Source: JAUUZT01 sp964654015 (GTDB lineage Bacteria; Chloroflexota; Dehalococcoidia; GIF9; AB-539-J10). Taken from it: 16,062 nt of DNA. The notes under the pieces are model-generated. The model did no database searches, was not told the DNA's origin, and was given only the letters and a program-made list of their open reading frames with translations. The translations under genes were made by a program, and so were the position numbers. Shown piece after piece: positions 14,861-16,062 of the stretch. Positions within the stretch are counted from its first letter, which is position 1, and every line of letters begins with the position of its first letter. The stretch covers positions 1 to 16,062 of the forward strand of contig CAZZHQ010000051.1 of NCBI GenBank assembly GCA_964654015.1, written 5' to 3'.

Positions 14861-15748
14861 CTACTTTAATATCCGACAGTCTCTCTCCTTGTTAGATAAT
14901 GGTGGTATCATTCCTTTCCCCATATGTGGTCTGTGATAATGATAACGCTTCAGAAAGACTTCTGCCATATCCTGGCATTCTGATAATTGCGTTATTCGAT
15001 ACTTTGTCCACCTCAGGCATTCCTTTCTTACGGTACGGTTGAAGCTTTCGATATATGCTTGCTCATTCTTGCGGTAAGGTCTTGCGATACGATGTCGCTC
15101 ACAGAATAACTGCGCATTACTCTTAAATTCCGCTTTGAACTCAAGCCCTCCGTCTGTTTGTAATAGCTTAACATGACCGCCAAACCGCCGTCTCATACTC
15201 TGATACAAGAACCGACGCCCAAAATCAGCCGTTAATTCAGTGGCGATGAGTATGTCGGCTTCCCTGGTGAAAATATCTATCGCAGTAAAGGCGTAGAGCT
15301 CGCCAAAGTTAATGGTATCCATCTGAATCACCTCTCGCGGCATGAATGCCTTGGGTACGGCACCTCTTACCTTGTTTTTTTGCCACTTGGGACGGATAAC
15401 ATACTTCTCAGCTAGTATCTTGTAGATTTTGGGGACAGAAAGATGAATATTATGCTCCAAGTTAAGGAAATATTGAATCTTTTGTCCGCAACAATCATAT
15501 TCCCTTTCACGTATCCCCCAAATCCATCTCTTGACTATCGGGTTAGCCTTCCTTTTCGCTCTCTCACCTTTCTTCGCCTGCCGGTATCTGTCGAGAAACC
15601 CAAGGAGTCCGTATTTTTCTATCCCTCTAATCCAAATATGAATCGTTTCCCGATTCATTTCTAACTTTTTGGCAATATGCGACTTGGGTAATCCTTGCTC
15701 ATATAGTTCCCCGCATAAAGTGATAACTGTCTCGTTTAACATGTCCAT
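14861..15748 (-). CDS. DDE transposase with integrase core
   Basis: The 295-residue product begins with a helix-turn-helix region (about residues 5-55: GLPKSHIAKKLEMNRETIHIWI). An rve integrase core follows, with catalytic Asp144 (VIQMDTINFG), Asp199 (LLQTDGGLEF) and Glu234 (QAYIESFNRTVRKE); the last two are 35 positions apart, as is usual for DD35E enzymes. The tail (FLKRYHYHRPHMGKG) matches the rve_3-like C-terminus. It looks intact and possibly active. The stop codon lies within the terminal region, so the last codons (DCRILK) overlap the inverted repeat. Family assignment between IS481-like and other integrase-core elements is not certain. The ribosome-binding site is weak, as is common for transposases. 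Confidence 0.9.
   Translation of the reverse strand: MDMLNETVITLCGELYEQGLPKSHIAKKLEMNRETIHIWIRGIEKYGLLGFLDRYRQAKKGERAKRKANPIVKRWIWGIREREYDCCGQKIQYFLNLEHNIHLSVPKIYKILAEKYVIRPKWQKNKVRGAVPKAFMPREVIQMDTINFGELYAFTAIDIFTREADILIATELTADFGRRFLYQSMRRRFGGHVKLLQTDGGLEFKAEFKSNAQLFCERHRIARPYRKNEQAYIESFNRTVRKECLRWTKYRITQLSECQDMAEVFLKRYHYHRPHMGKGMIPPLSNKERDCRILK
14871..14881. repeat. Left inverted-repeat core of the insertion sequence
   Basis: ATCCGACAGTC here is mirrored exactly by GACTGTCGGAT at 15759-15769, next to the transposase start. Confidence 0.75.
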
Positions 15749-15758
15749 ATTCTATATG

Positions 15759-15769
15759 GACTGTCGGAT
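15759..15769. repeat. Right inverted-repeat core of the insertion sequence
   Basis: GACTGTCGGAT is the mirror of 14871-14881 and lies 11 bases upstream of the transposase start codon, so it probably overlaps the transposase promoter region. Confidence 0.75.
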
Positions 15770-15791
15770 TTTTAACTGAACAATGCGGACA

Positions 15792-16062
15792 CTAGGTCAA
15801 CCGGCACCCTGATTTTTTCATTATGTTGATGAATTCAATATATATGGAATTAATACCTAAAAGTAGCACTGATACTGTAATAGTTATGCAGTAGCCAATG
15901 ACCGGTTGTTTCTCAGTGGTTTGCGGCCCCTTCAAAACTGCACAACATACTATATTCTTTTAGTCAACGACTCCGGCTGAATTTTCTATAGCTCCTTCTC
16001 ACATCGGTGGGCAGACCCCAGCCTCTTTTCACCTGGCTCCCAACTTAGCGGTTAGATACGGG
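15792..16062. other. Unassigned non-coding tail of the window
   Basis: All frames are broken by stops within short distances. The last 150 bases are GC-richer and more structured-looking than the rest, including the stretch CAGTGGTTTGCGGCCCCTTC near 15915 and CACCTGGCTCCCAACTTAGC near 16030. I cannot match these to an rRNA, tRNA or known element. It may be the edge of another mobile element or an RNA gene continuing past the window. Confidence 0.4.

Larger units (their letters stand above)
14850..15791 (-). mobile_element. Insertion sequence with an integrase-type transposase (IS481/IS3-like)
   Basis: A transposase gene fills the element. Its ends carry an inverted repeat: an exact 11-bp core at 14871-14881 and 15759-15769, with weaker similarity outward to about 14850 and 15791 (20 of 32 bases by eye). 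The right end reads TGTCCGCATTGTTCAG inwards. Outer boundaries are approximate, and I find no clear target-site duplication, so the left end may have decayed. Confidence 0.7.

Noticed and set aside
1..16062. CRISPR array, tRNA or rRNA genes
   Set aside because: I looked for regularly spaced repeats, cloverleaf patterns and familiar rRNA stretches on both strands and saw none.

Overview
The window looks like a piece of an uncultured, probably anaerobic bacterial chromosome. Gene content (DUF362 protein, enolase-superfamily enzyme, COG3618-type amidohydrolase, MOT1-type molybdate/sulfate permease, SPASM radical-SAM maturase, integrase-type insertion sequence) would fit a Chloroflexota/Dehalococcoidia-like or Firmicutes-like lineage. 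This is an impression from protein style, not a phylogenetic result. Base composition is uneven: the P-type ATPase gene is clearly more GC-rich than the radical-SAM gene and the small transporter gene, which suggests a mosaic, accessory region.

Layout. At the left edge is a possible truncated gene start and about 560 bases without a convincing gene, then a half-size EamA-like membrane protein (641-1069, +). A cupin protein (1239-1640) and a P2-type calcium-pump-like ATPase (1711-4410) follow on the minus strand. A good promoter in the divergent gap drives a mandelate racemase/enolase-superfamily gene (4579-5769, +), whose active-site motifs are altered. Convergent to it is a minus-strand operon: amidohydrolase (9657-8647), large DUF362 protein with an EF-hand (8602-6215) and a small two-helix membrane protein (6174-5815). 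Upstream lie a VOC/glyoxalase-like protein (9850-10293), a MOT1-like permease (10556-11716) and a signal peptidase I (11912-12445). These last three genes all point left, and each is preceded by the same degraded insertion-sequence end.

The most interesting part is the right end. Reading leftwards, a 58-residue open frame at 14617-14793 has a strong promoter and a strong ribosome-binding site, ends in a Cys-x-x-Cys-Pro-Pro tail, and is followed by a radical-SAM protein with an N-terminal PqqD-like (RRE) domain and a complete SPASM domain (12902-14284). Together they look like a minimal RiPP (ribosomally made, post-translationally modified peptide) cassette: a precursor and its maturase. I do not recognise its family. 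An integrase-type insertion sequence (about 14850-15791) sits directly against the -35 box of the precursor promoter. The last 270 bases hold nothing I can assign.

How the genes may work together. The enolase-superfamily enzyme, amidohydrolase, VOC protein and cupin could handle small organic acids or lactones, but no substrate can be read from sequence. The permease would supply molybdate or sulfate. The RiPP pair appears to be an independent module among insertion-sequence debris.
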